From an uncultured Lachnospiraceae bacterium (GTDB lineage: Bacteria; Bacillota; Clostridia; Lachnospirales; Lachnospiraceae): a stretch of DNA of 64,000 bases. A program made the translations under genes and the position numbers. The DNA lies in assembly GCA_947178145.1 (NCBI GenBank), contig CAMWXE010000021.1:1-64000 (forward strand). The letters run 5' to 3'. How positions within the stretch are numbered: the stretch's first letter is position 1; every line of letters begins with the position of its first letter. Positions 9,114 through 18,744 of this stretch are shown here, one piece after another. Under the pieces are notes generated by a model. The model had not been told where the DNA came from. It saw only the letters and a program-made list of their open reading frames with translations, and searched no databases.

Positions 9114-11030
9114 ATGAAAAGAATACACATGGTAAGATTTACCATCGCGATTGCGAGCTTGGCAGTACTGGGAATCCTTGCGCTTGTGATTGTTGCCAGG
9201 GGAATCGGCGGCGGTGTGACAGCCGCAGAGGATGACAGATTCCGTATCAATGGAACGACATTGACCAAGTATCTGGGAACGGACACGTATGTTAGTCTCC
9301 CGGATACGATAACGACAATCGGTGATGAGGCTTTTTCAGGAAACGAGACATTGACAAGTCTCACGATTCCTGATTCTGTCACCCAGATCTCTTATAATGC
9401 ATTTAAAAATTGTACGGCGCTCACGCAAGTGATCCTTCCAGACAGTGTAGTGAAGGTAGGCCCTGGGGCATTTGAGGGCTGCACAGAACTCACCTCTGTC
9501 GAGATTGGAGAGAATGTAAGTTCGTGGGGTTCCGGCGTGTTCGCGAATTGCAATAGCCTTGCGACAGTAACGATTGACCAGGATAACGAATATCTTACAT
9601 ATTATAATGGCGCGATATACAATGGCAACATGACAATGCTGTATCAGGTGCTTCCGGCACGTGAGGGCGACAATTACGTGATGCCGGAAACAGTGGAGAC
9701 GATTGACACCTATGCATTCTGGAATTTGCAGAACACAAAAAATGTGATGGTTTCCAGCAATGTCGCGGCGATTCCCAGGCAGGCGATGTCGAGCATGGGG
9801 AGTGTGGAGGATGTTGTGATCCAGAATCCGACAGCCAGTATCGGCGAGAGGGCAATGGCGAACAATGCAAATCTAAAGCAGGTCGTGATCCCTTCATCGG
9901 TAGTGAATATTGACAGAAGAGCATTTTCGGGCAGCCCGGATATGAAGATTTACACAAGCAGGTCCAGCACCGCAGATACATTTGGAAACAGCAACAATAT
10001 TCCGGTAATCTATGAGGCCGAGTATCCGACTGATTTTATGGATAGCAATGCAGGACTTGAGGAAAAACCAAATGTTGGCGATAGTCCTGATGAGAGTACA
10101 ACAACGACGACTACCACGACAACGACAGGCGACCAGAATCAGACAACGACAGATAGCAATGAAAGCGACACAGATCAAGGCAATACAGGGGGTGCGCAGC
10201 AGACGACACAGAATCCCTCCGAATTCGAGAGTACAGAGGGATATATTCATCCGCTCGATGTTCCCGAGAAAGACAATGTGATTGGAAAGACTGTGATTGT
10301 GGCAGGCAGGGCAGTGGTATTGATGGATAATCATAGGGGACAGGTGTATGGAATTCCGAACAGTGTGGAGGCGGATGTCGTCACAGAGGATTCTTCCGAT
10401 GTGACGCTGTCAGGTTCCCAGGAGGAAGAACATACTTCGATCACTGTCAATGTTGAGCAGAATAACACAGCAGAGGAAGACAGCATTGCGCAGAGGAAGT
10501 ATTATAAACAGAAAGATTTGACAAGTTTTGATATTGGTGAGAATATTGAGCAGATAGGACGGCTGGCATTTGCAGAGAGCGGTCTGCGGTCGATTGTGAT
10601 TCCAGATCATGTCACCGAGATTGCATATGGGGCATTTATGTCCTGCACAAATCTTGCAGATGTAACGATACCGGATACCGTTTCTGACATTGGCACGAAA
10701 GCGTTTGAGGGGACAGCGTGGCTGAATAACTGGAAAAATGACAACGCTGACGACAGCGATTTTCTGATTGTAGGAGATGGTATTCTGCTGGCTTACAAGG
10801 GAAATGCGGAGCATGTGGAGATACCTGACGGCGTGAAGCAGATTGGAGCGGAGGCTTTTAAGGGACATACCGAGATATTAGATGTGGCAGTTCCAGCCTC
10901 TGTGGAGAAGATTTGCGCTGAGGCATTTCGCAATTGCAGTTCATTGACGGGCCTGACAGGCTGCGAAGGCTTGAAGACAGTGGTTCGCGGTGCGTTCTAT
11001 GGCACGCAGATATCAGAGGAAGATTTTTAG
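9114..11030 (+). CDS. Membrane-anchored leucine-rich-repeat protein
   Basis: 638 residues. An N-terminal transmembrane helix (about 8-30, ASLAVLGILALVIVA) is followed by an extracellular region: LRR_5 repeats (about 55-310, such as IGDEAFSGNETLTSLTIPDS), a Thr-rich linker (about 318-370, TTTTTTTTTTGDQNQTTT), a spacer with VIVAGRAVVLMDN, then a second set of repeats (about 460-637). There is no signal peptidase site directly after the helix, so the protein probably stays tethered by its N-terminus. ATG at 9114 follows AAAGGAG. It is the second of three LRR genes in a row and probably co-transcribed with them. Binding partner unknown. Confidence 0.8.
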   Translation: MKRIHMVRFTIAIASLAVLGILALVIVARGIGGGVTAAEDDRFRINGTTLTKYLGTDTYVSLPDTITTIGDEAFSGNETLTSLTIPDSVTQISYNAFKNCTALTQVILPDSVVKVGPGAFEGCTELTSVEIGENVSSWGSGVFANCNSLATVTIDQDNEYLTYYNGAIYNGNMTMLYQVLPAREGDNYVMPETVETIDTYAFWNLQNTKNVMVSSNVAAIPRQAMSSMGSVEDVVIQNPTASIGERAMANNANLKQVVIPSSVVNIDRRAFSGSPDMKIYTSRSSTADTFGNSNNIPVIYEAEYPTDFMDSNAGLEEKPNVGDSPDESTTTTTTTTTTGDQNQTTTDSNESDTDQGNTGGAQQTTQNPSEFESTEGYIHPLDVPEKDNVIGKTVIVAGRAVVLMDNHRGQVYGIPNSVEADVVTEDSSDVTLSGSQEEEHTSITVNVEQNNTAEEDSIAQRKYYKQKDLTSFDIGENIEQIGRLAFAESGLRSIVIPDHVTEIAYGAFMSCTNLADVTIPDTVSDIGTKAFEGTAWLNNWKNDNADDSDFLIVGDGILLAYKGNAEHVEIPDGVKQIGAEAFKGHTEILDVAVPASVEKICAEAFRNCSSLTGLTGCEGLKTVVRGAFYGTQISEEDF

Positions 11031-11058
11031 AAATAAGTTTTAAACCGGAGATGACAGA

Positions 11059-12450
11059 ATGGAAAAACTTTTTTGGGGAATGGTAGGTGGGTGCACTGCT
11101 GCATTTGCCATTCTGCTGGGGATGTATCTGAATAAGACAGGTGTGATTGGCGCGGAGCCAGAGACCTCGACAGAGATTGTCTCGGAGATCGAGACAACTA
11201 CAGAGACAGAAGAGGAATTGCTGGCAGAAGACGGCGAGTTCCCTTCTGACATACAATCCATGATCGAGGATTCACAGAGAAATTACTCACAGGCGATGCA
11301 AGTGTTTGAAGACGAGTCATTGGCTGTGGCTTCGAGAGAGGCGGAGGAGGCAAGGCAAACGACATCAGGCGCGACAACATCGACAGGTACATCGGGCAGT
11401 GGCACGAAGACAAATGGATCGGTCGATGGAAACAGGAACGATAACCACGACTATTTCCTCGAAAGTCCCTCAGAGGAGGAATCAGAGATAGAGGAGTCAA
11501 GTAGTACAGAGTCGGAAAAACCGGAGGAAAAGAAGAACAGCGAGTATGAGTATACACTGTACACAGATCATGTAGTCCTCAAAAAATATGTTGGAAGTGC
11601 AGCATCACTCGATATCCCGGAGACGATAGATGGTCAGCCGGTAACAGAGATATCGGATTCCGCGTTTGCTAGTTCCAAGACGCTTGTGCGCATATCGCTT
11701 CCAAATACAGTTACGAAGCTCGGGAAAAATGTATTTAAGAGCAGTGAGCTTCTGGTCGATATCACTTTGTCAGACAGTCTGACAGAGATAGGAGAGGGTG
11801 TATTTGACAGTTGCTCGAGACTTACGCGGATTACGATACCAGATGGTGTGACCAATATTGGCAAAAAGGCCTTTAATGAATGTACAGACCTTCGAACTGT
11901 CAAACTGACAGATAATATTGAGACAATCGGGGAACAGGCATTTTACAATTGTGGCAAGATGGAGATGACAAAGCTTCCCTCCTCATTGAAGAGCGTGGAG
12001 AAGGAAGCGTTTGCAGACTGTGCAGCGATGGCGCTGACGAAGTGGCCGGGCGAACTGGAGTTTATCGGTGAGAGTGCCTTTGAGGGCTGTACGGCAATTA
12101 CAAGTGTAAAGCTTCCTAGTACCATGCAGAGACTGACAACCAATGCTTTTCAGGGCTGTTCTGGCATTGAGACACTTGAGATCAAATCGGGGATTGAGGC
12201 GATACCAGAGTCGGCGTTTGCAGACTGTACAGGGATTACAGACGTGTCATTTCCAAAATCTGTGATCAGTATTGGCGACAGCGCTTTTTCTGGATGTACA
12301 GCGCTGGAGAATGTATCGATACCAAAGAATACGCTCAGTGTTGGTTCCTCTGCATTTGCGGGCAGTGCGATTACATCTGTAACGATTAATGCGAGGTGTT
12401 CTTATCAGAAAGACTCGTTTCCTGGAAGTACGGAGATTGAGAATTATTGA
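11059..12450 (+). CDS. Membrane-anchored leucine-rich-repeat protein
   Basis: 463 residues. A short N-terminal membrane helix (about 6-25, GMVGGCTAAFAILLGMYL) leads into a Glu/Ser/Thr-rich linker (about 35-165), then an uninterrupted run of LRR_5 repeats from about 175 to 460 (IGEGVFDSCSRLTRITIPDG is one unit). Same plan as the preceding gene but with one repeat block. The ATG at 11059 has a CCGGAG site before it; 28 bases separate it from the upstream stop. The ending TEIENY carries no cell-wall sorting signal. Confidence 0.8.
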   Translation: MEKLFWGMVGGCTAAFAILLGMYLNKTGVIGAEPETSTEIVSEIETTTETEEELLAEDGEFPSDIQSMIEDSQRNYSQAMQVFEDESLAVASREAEEARQTTSGATTSTGTSGSGTKTNGSVDGNRNDNHDYFLESPSEEESEIEESSSTESEKPEEKKNSEYEYTLYTDHVVLKKYVGSAASLDIPETIDGQPVTEISDSAFASSKTLVRISLPNTVTKLGKNVFKSSELLVDITLSDSLTEIGEGVFDSCSRLTRITIPDGVTNIGKKAFNECTDLRTVKLTDNIETIGEQAFYNCGKMEMTKLPSSLKSVEKEAFADCAAMALTKWPGELEFIGESAFEGCTAITSVKLPSTMQRLTTNAFQGCSGIETLEIKSGIEAIPESAFADCTGITDVSFPKSVISIGDSAFSGCTALENVSIPKNTLSVGSSAFAGSAITSVTINARCSYQKDSFPGSTEIENY

Positions 12451-12467
12451 TGACAGGAGGATATGAG

Positions 12468-13412
12468 ATGCGAAAAAAGTTAAAGAATATAGTCGCCGCA
12501 ATATTGATGGCTGCTGCAGTTTGTGTTACTCCTGTGAGTGCGGATATGGTGTCATACGCGAAGGGGCCTGCCTATACGGCAATGCAGGATGTATATTACA
12601 CGAAGGATAACTGTGTGGTATATGCGGAACCGACTTATACATCGACTGTTCTTACGACACTTAGCGCCAATATTCCAGTGAGGGTAATCGGCGCATACTC
12701 GAACGGGTGGTATCGAATTGATATCGGTGTGATCTGTTATGTCAAGATGGATTCTGTCACTTCCGCGGGGGCAATCGGTATTAAGAACAATGAAGACAGA
12801 CAGATTGCAGACGCGCAAAGAACCGCAGCAGAGCTGGGATATGAATTTGTGTATCTGTCATTGAATAAGGAGAAGATAATCAAGAAAGATATCTACAATA
12901 GTTATGTAGGGCAAAAGGTGATTCTCTATGCCAAGATCAACGATGAACTTGGCGTATCCTTTAAGATGCTTTATGAGGATAAAGTAAAAAGTGACATTGA
13001 TCTCAAGGTGACCAAGAATGAATTCGTCGATGATTCAGGTGCCAGAACATTGCAGTATTTATTTGACAGCAATGTTGAATTAAACGGACAGCTTGCAATT
13101 TTCCAGTTTAAGTCAGGGTACGATAAAGCGGTTGACATTTATCCTTCTGACGTGGATACAGGCAATTTTGTGTTGATGAATACATACTACACAGAGTTTA
13201 GTGAGTTTGCTTATGCCCCGATTACACAGGTTGCGGATATTATGATTGTGGAGACAGAGATTCCCAACTCTCTGACAGATAATCAAAGGAAGATCATGGC
13301 AGATCTCAGAAAAGGCATCAAATATAAGAGTGACGACACCAGCGAGTACAGAAATGAAGTTGTCCACGGCAAACTCCGCAAGGACACAGAGTATGTGGAT
13401 TATGAATATTAG
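12468..13412 (+). CDS. Secreted SH3-like protein of unknown function
   Basis: 314 residues from the ATG at 12468, set by CAGGAGG at 12454-12460; the upstream start at 12447 overlaps the previous stop and lacks a ribosome site. Signal peptide about 1-27 (MRKKLKNIVAAILMAAAV, then VSAD). Residues 45-95 form an SH3_3-like domain (NCVVYAEPTYTSTVLTTL, WYRIDIGVICYVKMDSV), a fold often used for wall binding. The remainder has no recognised domain. It is the last gene before a strong terminator and so closes the LRR transcription unit. Confidence 0.7.
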   Translation: MRKKLKNIVAAILMAAAVCVTPVSADMVSYAKGPAYTAMQDVYYTKDNCVVYAEPTYTSTVLTTLSANIPVRVIGAYSNGWYRIDIGVICYVKMDSVTSAGAIGIKNNEDRQIADAQRTAAELGYEFVYLSLNKEKIIKKDIYNSYVGQKVILYAKINDELGVSFKMLYEDKVKSDIDLKVTKNEFVDDSGARTLQYLFDSNVELNGQLAIFQFKSGYDKAVDIYPSDVDTGNFVLMNTYYTEFSEFAYAPITQVADIMIVETEIPNSLTDNQRKIMADLRKGIKYKSDDTSEYRNEVVHGKLRKDTEYVDYEY

Positions 13413-13436
13413 AAACTTAATTTAAGCAAAAAGAAA

Positions 13437-13469
13437 GGATAAGATTAAGCAATCTTATCCTCTCTTTTT
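13437..13469 (+). terminator. Intrinsic terminator
   Basis: GGATAAGATT-AAGC-AATCTTATCC, a perfect ten-pair stem, followed by TCTCTTTTT. It ends the LRR/SH3 operon. Confidence 0.9.
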
Positions 13470-13480
13470 ACATATACAGG

Positions 13481-13509
13481 TTGCAACTTTGTACCATGTG
13501 TGCTATGAT
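13481..13509 (+). promoter_or_regulatory. Promoter of the ABC transporter operon
   Basis: TTGCAA at 13481-13486, a 17-base spacer and TATGAT at 13504-13509 with a TG one base before it (extended -10). It separates the ABC operon from the LRR operon just upstream. The 118-base leader contains an AACTGTAT/ATACAGTT stem at about 13527-13553. Confidence 0.75.
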
Positions 13510-13627
13510 TTCAATGGAAAGTGTGTGAACTGTATTAATCCAAACGATACAGTTGAGAATGAAAGGAGGAATTGTTATAGTTTGTCAAGGCGGAACTGTA
13601 ACGGGAAATTGAAATAGGGAGGTCGAA

Positions 13628-14428
13628 ATGTCAGATACAGTGATTGAGCAATCGAAAAAGGGAAAATCCAAACCAGTCATTATCGTGAAGGATTTATATA
13701 AAGTGTACCGCATCGGTGAGAACAGGGTGCGCGCACTGAACGGGGTGAGTTTCAGTATCAACCGCGGTGAGTTCTGCGCCATAGTAGGTACTTCTGGTTC
13801 GGGGAAATCAACACTTTTAAATATGCTTGCAGGTTTGGAAAAACCGACAAAGGGTGAGATTGTAATCATCGGCGAACATATGGAGGCGAAGAGTGAGAAT
13901 CAACTTGTCCGTTTTCGGCGGGAACACATTGGCTTTATTTTCCAGTCCTTTAATCTCATGGGTACAATGAACGCGGTGGAAAATGTCGCACTTCCATTGA
14001 CTTTTCAGGGTGTATCTAAGAGAGAGCGCACGAAGCGGGCCAGGAAGATGGTGCATTTGGTAGGACTTGACAAATATTGGGATCACCGGCCAAACCAGAT
14101 GTCAGGAGGACAGCAGCAGCGTGTCGGCGTGGCAAGGGCGCTGGTAGTCAATCCAGAGATTATCTTTGCAGATGAGCCAACTGGAAATCTCGACTCCAAC
14201 ACATCGAGAGAGATTATGAATCTGATGCAGAAAGTCGTGCGGGAACAGAAGCGAACGCTGATCATGGTAACGCATGACAACACGTTGGCAAGTTTTGCGG
14301 ACAAGATTATTCGTATTGTGGATGGCAAGATTGTGGATATGGTTGACAATACGGGGAATGTGAATGCCGTAACTGCAGAAGCGGTCAGTGGAAGCAGTGA
14401 CAAGAGCAGCCAGGAAAAAGGGGAGTAA
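13628..14428 (+). CDS. MacB/LolD-type ABC transporter ATPase
   Basis: 266 residues. Complete nucleotide-binding domain: Walker A GTSGSGKST (54-62), Q-loop in FIFQSFN, signature MSGGQQQR, Walker B with catalytic Glu in IIFADEP, D-loop NLDSN, and switch His in MVTHD. The close spacing and LolD-like signature put it in the MacB/FtsE group, which use ATP hydrolysis for mechanotransmission rather than substrate passage through the membrane. ATG at 13628 follows AGGGAGG. It pairs with the permease at 16168 and the extracellular partner at 14453. Confidence 0.9.
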   Translation: MSDTVIEQSKKGKSKPVIIVKDLYKVYRIGENRVRALNGVSFSINRGEFCAIVGTSGSGKSTLLNMLAGLEKPTKGEIVIIGEHMEAKSENQLVRFRREHIGFIFQSFNLMGTMNAVENVALPLTFQGVSKRERTKRARKMVHLVGLDKYWDHRPNQMSGGQQQRVGVARALVVNPEIIFADEPTGNLDSNTSREIMNLMQKVVREQKRTLIMVTHDNTLASFADKIIRIVDGKIVDMVDNTGNVNAVTAEAVSGSSDKSSQEKGE

Positions 14429-14452
14429 AGTACTCGGGAATGGAGGAAGAAT

Positions 14453-16168
14453 ATGAAAAAATTGAAAAAGATATTGATACTGATGCTGATGACCGTGTTC
14501 TTATGTGGAAATACGTTGACTGTATTTGCAGATGAGGATGATCAGGATACAGACAGTTCCTATGATGAACCTAGTGATCAGTATGCATCGGATGCGTGGA
14601 AGGATCAGATCAGGGGAGAGCTGAACCGGCATTACAGTGATCTGAAGATGCGCTTCAAATTGACGGAAGACCAGATCAGGCGCATGGACAAAATTTACAA
14701 CAGCGCCATGTCTTACATGAAGAATGCAGGGCTCACAATGTCAGAGCTCACGAGCTATAAGGCTGAGGTGCAGGGATATCTGGATGAGATTGCCAATGAG
14801 ACTCCGCCGTCAGGGACAGAGAAGTTTCTGATGCTTTCCAACGAGGTTCCGATTACGAGCGCGAACTATGGAGAGCAGACCTTTGTCGTATTGTCGCTGA
14901 TTAATCTGGGAAAGTCGGACGTCAAGGATGTCGTCGTGACCCCCACGATATCAAATGATAAGACAAAGTGGCCGTTTGATATCGGACAGCCATACGATGC
15001 ACAGATAATACAAATGATACAGGCAGCAAGTGATTTGGCAGATGCATATACCAAGCGAATGGATATTGGCTGGAATTTCATTGTCAGAAGCGATGTGCTT
15101 ACAGGTTGTTATCCGCTGCCTTTTCATGTGACTTATTATGAAAATGGCACATTGGTGGAGACGGATATTACGACCTATATCAATATCAAGGGTGCCAATC
15201 CTGAGAAGACACTGATCAAGTATCCTGACGACGAGGAAGAGGAGGATAAGCGAACAGCAAATCCGCGTATTATTGTAACAGGCTATCGGACCGATCCTGA
15301 GGAGGTTTATGCCGGCTCCACTTTTAATTTGACAGTGAGTGTCAAGAATACATCCAGAGAGACTGCGGTTGAGAATGTGCTCTTCAATATGGAAGCGACA
15401 GTAGAGGGCAAAGATGCAGATGCCACCTATGCGGCCTTTTTGCCGACATCTGGTTCAAGCTCTGTCTACAAAGACAGAATTGCGCCGGGAGAGACATACG
15501 ATATGAGTATCGAGATGGAGGCCAAGTCGGATCTTTCGCAGAAGCCTTACGTACTTACAGTAAACATGAAGTATGATACAGAGGATCAGGTAAATCTGTC
15601 CGATGCTGCAAAGGTTTCCGTACCAATCAAGCAGGAGGCAAAGCTTGATACGGGTTCCGCGGAGATTATGCCGGAATCGATTGCGGTAGGGGATCAGTCC
15701 AATGTCATGTTTAGTATCTTTAACACGGGAAAGACAACATTGTATAATGTAAAAGTCACTTATGAAGGTGGTACCGTAGACAGCGGAATCACGTATCTTG
15801 GAAATATCTCGCCGGGAAACACAGGGAATGTGGATTCCATGTTGACGGGCATTGCACCAGATACAGGGGAAGGTATCGTCAAGGCTGTTGTCACCTATGA
15901 GGACGAGGCAGGAAATGAGACGCGCTATGAGAAAGATCTGAACCTCTATGTATATGAGATGACGTTTGAGGATGACATGATGGATCCTTTTCCCATGGAG
16001 CCAATAGAGGAGGAACCGACCCAAAGCGGTATTCCGCTCATCGCGATTATCGGTATCGCAGCGGCAGTGATTGCAGTGATTGTGATCATCGTAGTGATTA
16101 TATCAAAGAAGAGAAAGGCAAAGAAACATCAGGAAGATATGGATTTGCTGGATGGGGATGATGAATAA
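14453..16168 (+). CDS. Extracellular CARDB-like partner protein of the ABC transporter
   Basis: 571 residues with a signal peptide (1-27, ending LTVFADED), a helical segment (about 40-115), at least two Ig-like CARDB/COG1361-type modules (about 125-245 and 280-500; motifs FVVLSLINLGKSDVKDV and FNLTVSVKNTSRETAVENV), one C-terminal membrane helix (about 530-553) and a Lys-rich cytoplasmic end. This plan fits a protein held on the outer face by a C-terminal anchor. In Gram-negative MacAB systems the partner is MacA; here a CARDB-type protein sits in the equivalent gene position, which suggests it works with the permease. That role is inferred from position. Confidence 0.75.
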   Translation: MKKLKKILILMLMTVFLCGNTLTVFADEDDQDTDSSYDEPSDQYASDAWKDQIRGELNRHYSDLKMRFKLTEDQIRRMDKIYNSAMSYMKNAGLTMSELTSYKAEVQGYLDEIANETPPSGTEKFLMLSNEVPITSANYGEQTFVVLSLINLGKSDVKDVVVTPTISNDKTKWPFDIGQPYDAQIIQMIQAASDLADAYTKRMDIGWNFIVRSDVLTGCYPLPFHVTYYENGTLVETDITTYINIKGANPEKTLIKYPDDEEEEDKRTANPRIIVTGYRTDPEEVYAGSTFNLTVSVKNTSRETAVENVLFNMEATVEGKDADATYAAFLPTSGSSSVYKDRIAPGETYDMSIEMEAKSDLSQKPYVLTVNMKYDTEDQVNLSDAAKVSVPIKQEAKLDTGSAEIMPESIAVGDQSNVMFSIFNTGKTTLYNVKVTYEGGTVDSGITYLGNISPGNTGNVDSMLTGIAPDTGEGIVKAVVTYEDEAGNETRYEKDLNLYVYEMTFEDDMMDPFPMEPIEEEPTQSGIPLIAIIGIAAAVIAVIVIIVVIISKKRKAKKHQEDMDLLDGDDE

Positions 16169-17553
16169 TGAAATTCTTTGACTTATTGCGCATGAGTATC
16201 TCCAATCTATGGAAGCGCAAACTCCGTACGGTGCTTACGGTGTTAGGTGTGGTGATCGGTGTGACCTCGATTGTCGTTATGGTAGCGCTTGGAAATGGAC
16301 TCAGGCAGTCTATGCTGGACAGCTATTCTGACTATGCTTCCATGACGCAGATTGAGATTAGTTCAGGGGGGTACTTTTACGTATCAAGTGATGGCAGCAG
16401 CGGACAGCAGGAGGAAAAACAGCTGGACGAGACGTTTGTAGAACAGCTCAGGGCGATGGAACATGTCAGTGATGTTTATCCAAGGCTGAATGTTTCTGCG
16501 ATTGCAAAGGTTGGAAAATATGCAGGTTATCTTAACATATACGGCATTACAAAGGGTGAGTTTGAGACGATGAACATTCCCATCGCACAAGGCACTCTGC
16601 CGGATTCAGACACAGAGCTTAAGTTTTTCTATGGAAATAATGTTCTGATGAACTTTTATGTGGAAAAAACGCATACATACCCCTTTTGGGATAACAACGA
16701 GGCGCCGGATATTGACTTGATGAATGATCCGATTTTTACGATTTTTGACACAGATGCGTATTATGAAGCAATGTACGGAAATTCTTCCGAGGGAGGAGCA
16801 CCTGTCAAGCAGCCAAAAAAATATATTATAGAGGCGTGCGGCTTGATGGCGGGTGAACTTGGCGATTGGAGTAACAATAATAATCAGTACGTTCTCTGCG
16901 ATATCGATGCACTGAAGACAGAACTAAAGCGTATCTTTCGAAAGAATCCAATTCCCGGGCAGCCTACCCGAAAAAATGGCAAGCCCTACAATGAGCTGTT
17001 TTATTCACAGATTATTGTGCAAGTCGATGACATGGAAAACGTGACACCCCTGACGAATGCGCTCAGGGATATGGGATATGATGCATGGAGTTCTGCAGAG
17101 TGGATTCAGCAGCAGATTGATACCATGAATACAATCCAGGCAGTGCTTGGTGCAATCGGCGCAGTTGCCATGTTGGTTGCGGCAATCAGTATTACCAACA
17201 CGATGATGATGTCCATCTATGAAAGGACGAAGGAAATCGGTGTCATGAAGGTACTTGGCTGTGACATTCGCAATATACAGGGACTTTTTCTGATGGAGGC
17301 TGGATTTATCGGATTTATCGGCGGCGTGGTCGGAGTTGGATTCAGCTATGCGATGAGTTTGGCGATCAATGGACTGGTGGCGGGAAGCGAGGCAGGTGCG
17401 AATATGGGCATCACAGGTGCAATCTGCCGGATTCCGATATGGCTGAGTCCGCTCGCGATTGTGTTTGCGATTGTAATTGGTATGATTGCCGGCTTTATTC
17501 CATCGCTCCGGGCGATGCGGCTGAGTCCGCTCGCGGCGATTCGAAATGAATAG
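16168..17553 (+). CDS. MacB-type ABC transporter permease
   Basis: 461 residues, start overlapping the previous stop by one base (TAATG), so translation is coupled. First membrane helix about 20-42 (VLTVLGVVIGVTSIVVMVAL), a large extracellular MacB_PCD domain (about 45-320), then three helices forming the FtsX domain (about 325-455) with the usual ERTKEIGVMKVLGC motif and a conserved PSLRAMRLSPLAAIRNE ending. Together with 13628 and 14453 it makes a complete MacB-like system. Substrate unknown; the nearby LRR proteins are candidates only by proximity. Confidence 0.88.
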   Translation: MKFFDLLRMSISNLWKRKLRTVLTVLGVVIGVTSIVVMVALGNGLRQSMLDSYSDYASMTQIEISSGGYFYVSSDGSSGQQEEKQLDETFVEQLRAMEHVSDVYPRLNVSAIAKVGKYAGYLNIYGITKGEFETMNIPIAQGTLPDSDTELKFFYGNNVLMNFYVEKTHTYPFWDNNEAPDIDLMNDPIFTIFDTDAYYEAMYGNSSEGGAPVKQPKKYIIEACGLMAGELGDWSNNNNQYVLCDIDALKTELKRIFRKNPIPGQPTRKNGKPYNELFYSQIIVQVDDMENVTPLTNALRDMGYDAWSSAEWIQQQIDTMNTIQAVLGAIGAVAMLVAAISITNTMMMSIYERTKEIGVMKVLGCDIRNIQGLFLMEAGFIGFIGGVVGVGFSYAMSLAINGLVAGSEAGANMGITGAICRIPIWLSPLAIVFAIVIGMIAGFIPSLRAMRLSPLAAIRNE

Positions 17554-17588
17554 GGACAGACGAAAGAAAGCGATCACAGATACTTCGA

Positions 17589-17617
17589 AAGGCTTCTCAA
17601 AACGAGGAGCCTTTTTG
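17589..17617 (+). terminator. Intrinsic terminator
   Basis: AAGGCTTCTC-AAAAC-GAGGAGCC followed by TTTTTG, one G-U pair. It ends the ABC operon and overlaps the upstream GTG of the subtilase ORF, which argues against that GTG being the true start. Confidence 0.85.
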
Positions 17618-17703
17618 TGTACTTTGAAGCATTTCCATCATATATTAATGTGAAGATACAACGTAATGATTCCGATATCGGGATCTTTACAGAGGGAATG
17701 AAA

Positions 17704-18645
17704 ATGAATAGAGTACGCGGAATGATCGGCTGTGATCATAGAGAAGTAGCGCCTTACACAGGCAGGGGTGTCTATGTGGCGGTTCTGGACAGCGGAGTGG
17801 CAGCACATCCGGATTTGAGGGGGAGAGTCGTAGCATTTCAGGATTTTATATCAAATAAGAAGATGTATTATGATGATAACGGACATGGAACACATGTGTC
17901 TGGAATTCTGGGCGGGAGTGGATTTATGTCAAGGGGCAGGTATCGGGGAATCGCGCCGGAGTGTACGCTGATTTGTGGCAAAGTATTGGACAAAAAAGGT
18001 GGAGGAAGTTTGAAAAATCTCACCAATGGCCTGATATGGATTTCAGAACTAATTCAGAAATACCCCATAAGGATTCTTAACATATCAATTGAGATGGAAT
18101 CGGAGGATGGGATTGACCCCAGGGACTGGGAGCAGTTTCGAAAATATATACGATATCTGTGGGACAGAAATATTATGATCGTGGCAGCTGCGGGAAATAA
18201 GGGACCAAATCCCATGACATTATCACCGATTGGGGAGTGTGGGGGATGTGTCTGCGTCGGCTGTCACGATGGCAATTATAAGGGAAATGGCGGGAGGCTT
18301 TGCAATGAATATTCGAGCAGAGGCCCTGGAAGGGACCTGACAATTTCGAACCTGCTGAATCCCTTGAAAAAGCCGGACATTGTGGCGCCAGGGACTGATA
18401 TTGTATCCTGCAACTATCACTATGGGACAAAACTGTATATTGCCAAGAGCGGGACCTCAATGTCAGCGCCGATTGTGAGCGGTGCCTGTGCGCTGTGTCT
18501 GCAGAAGTACCCACAGCTTACGAACAAAGAGCTTCGGCGGCTTTTGCTGGGTTCCGCAGCAGATTTGGGGCAGAGTTGGAGTGTGCAGGGCGCTGGAATG
18601 CTCCAGATTGACCGACTTTTCGCACAGGCGGAGCTGTTGTATTAA
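17704..18645 (+). CDS. S8 family subtilisin-like serine protease, intracellular type
   Basis: 313 residues from ATG 17704, placed about seven bases after AGAGGG; the ORF-track GTG at 17617 lies in a terminator and the ATG at 17698 is too close to the ribosome site. Catalytic triad: Asp29 (VAVLDSG), His61 (NGHGTHVSG) and Ser in GTSMSAP, plus the oxyanion Asn in AAAGNKG. There is no signal peptide and at most a very short propeptide, so it resembles intracellular subtilisins rather than secreted ones. Substrate unknown. It sits alone between a terminator and the next promoter. Confidence 0.85.
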   Translation: MNRVRGMIGCDHREVAPYTGRGVYVAVLDSGVAAHPDLRGRVVAFQDFISNKKMYYDDNGHGTHVSGILGGSGFMSRGRYRGIAPECTLICGKVLDKKGGGSLKNLTNGLIWISELIQKYPIRILNISIEMESEDGIDPRDWEQFRKYIRYLWDRNIMIVAAAGNKGPNPMTLSPIGECGGCVCVGCHDGNYKGNGGRLCNEYSSRGPGRDLTISNLLNPLKKPDIVAPGTDIVSCNYHYGTKLYIAKSGTSMSAPIVSGACALCLQKYPQLTNKELRRLLLGSAADLGQSWSVQGAGMLQIDRLFAQAELLY

Positions 18646-18693
18646 GTACCGATATTTATTTGGAGATTGAATTAATTTTCATGACATTTCATA

Positions 18694-18722
18694 TTGACAA
18701 GAACTGTATATTTGTATACAAT
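18694..18722 (+). promoter_or_regulatory. Promoter with an overlapping palindromic operator
   Basis: TTGACA 18694-18699, 17-base spacer, TACAAT 18717-18722. The perfect palindrome TTGTATACAA (18712-18721) covers the -10 box. Palindromes of this TTGT-N2-ACAA kind are typical targets of FCD-type GntR regulators, and such a regulator is the second gene of the operon, so autoregulated repression is likely. Confidence 0.75.
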
Positions 18723-18744
18723 GATACACGAATACAAAATCATA

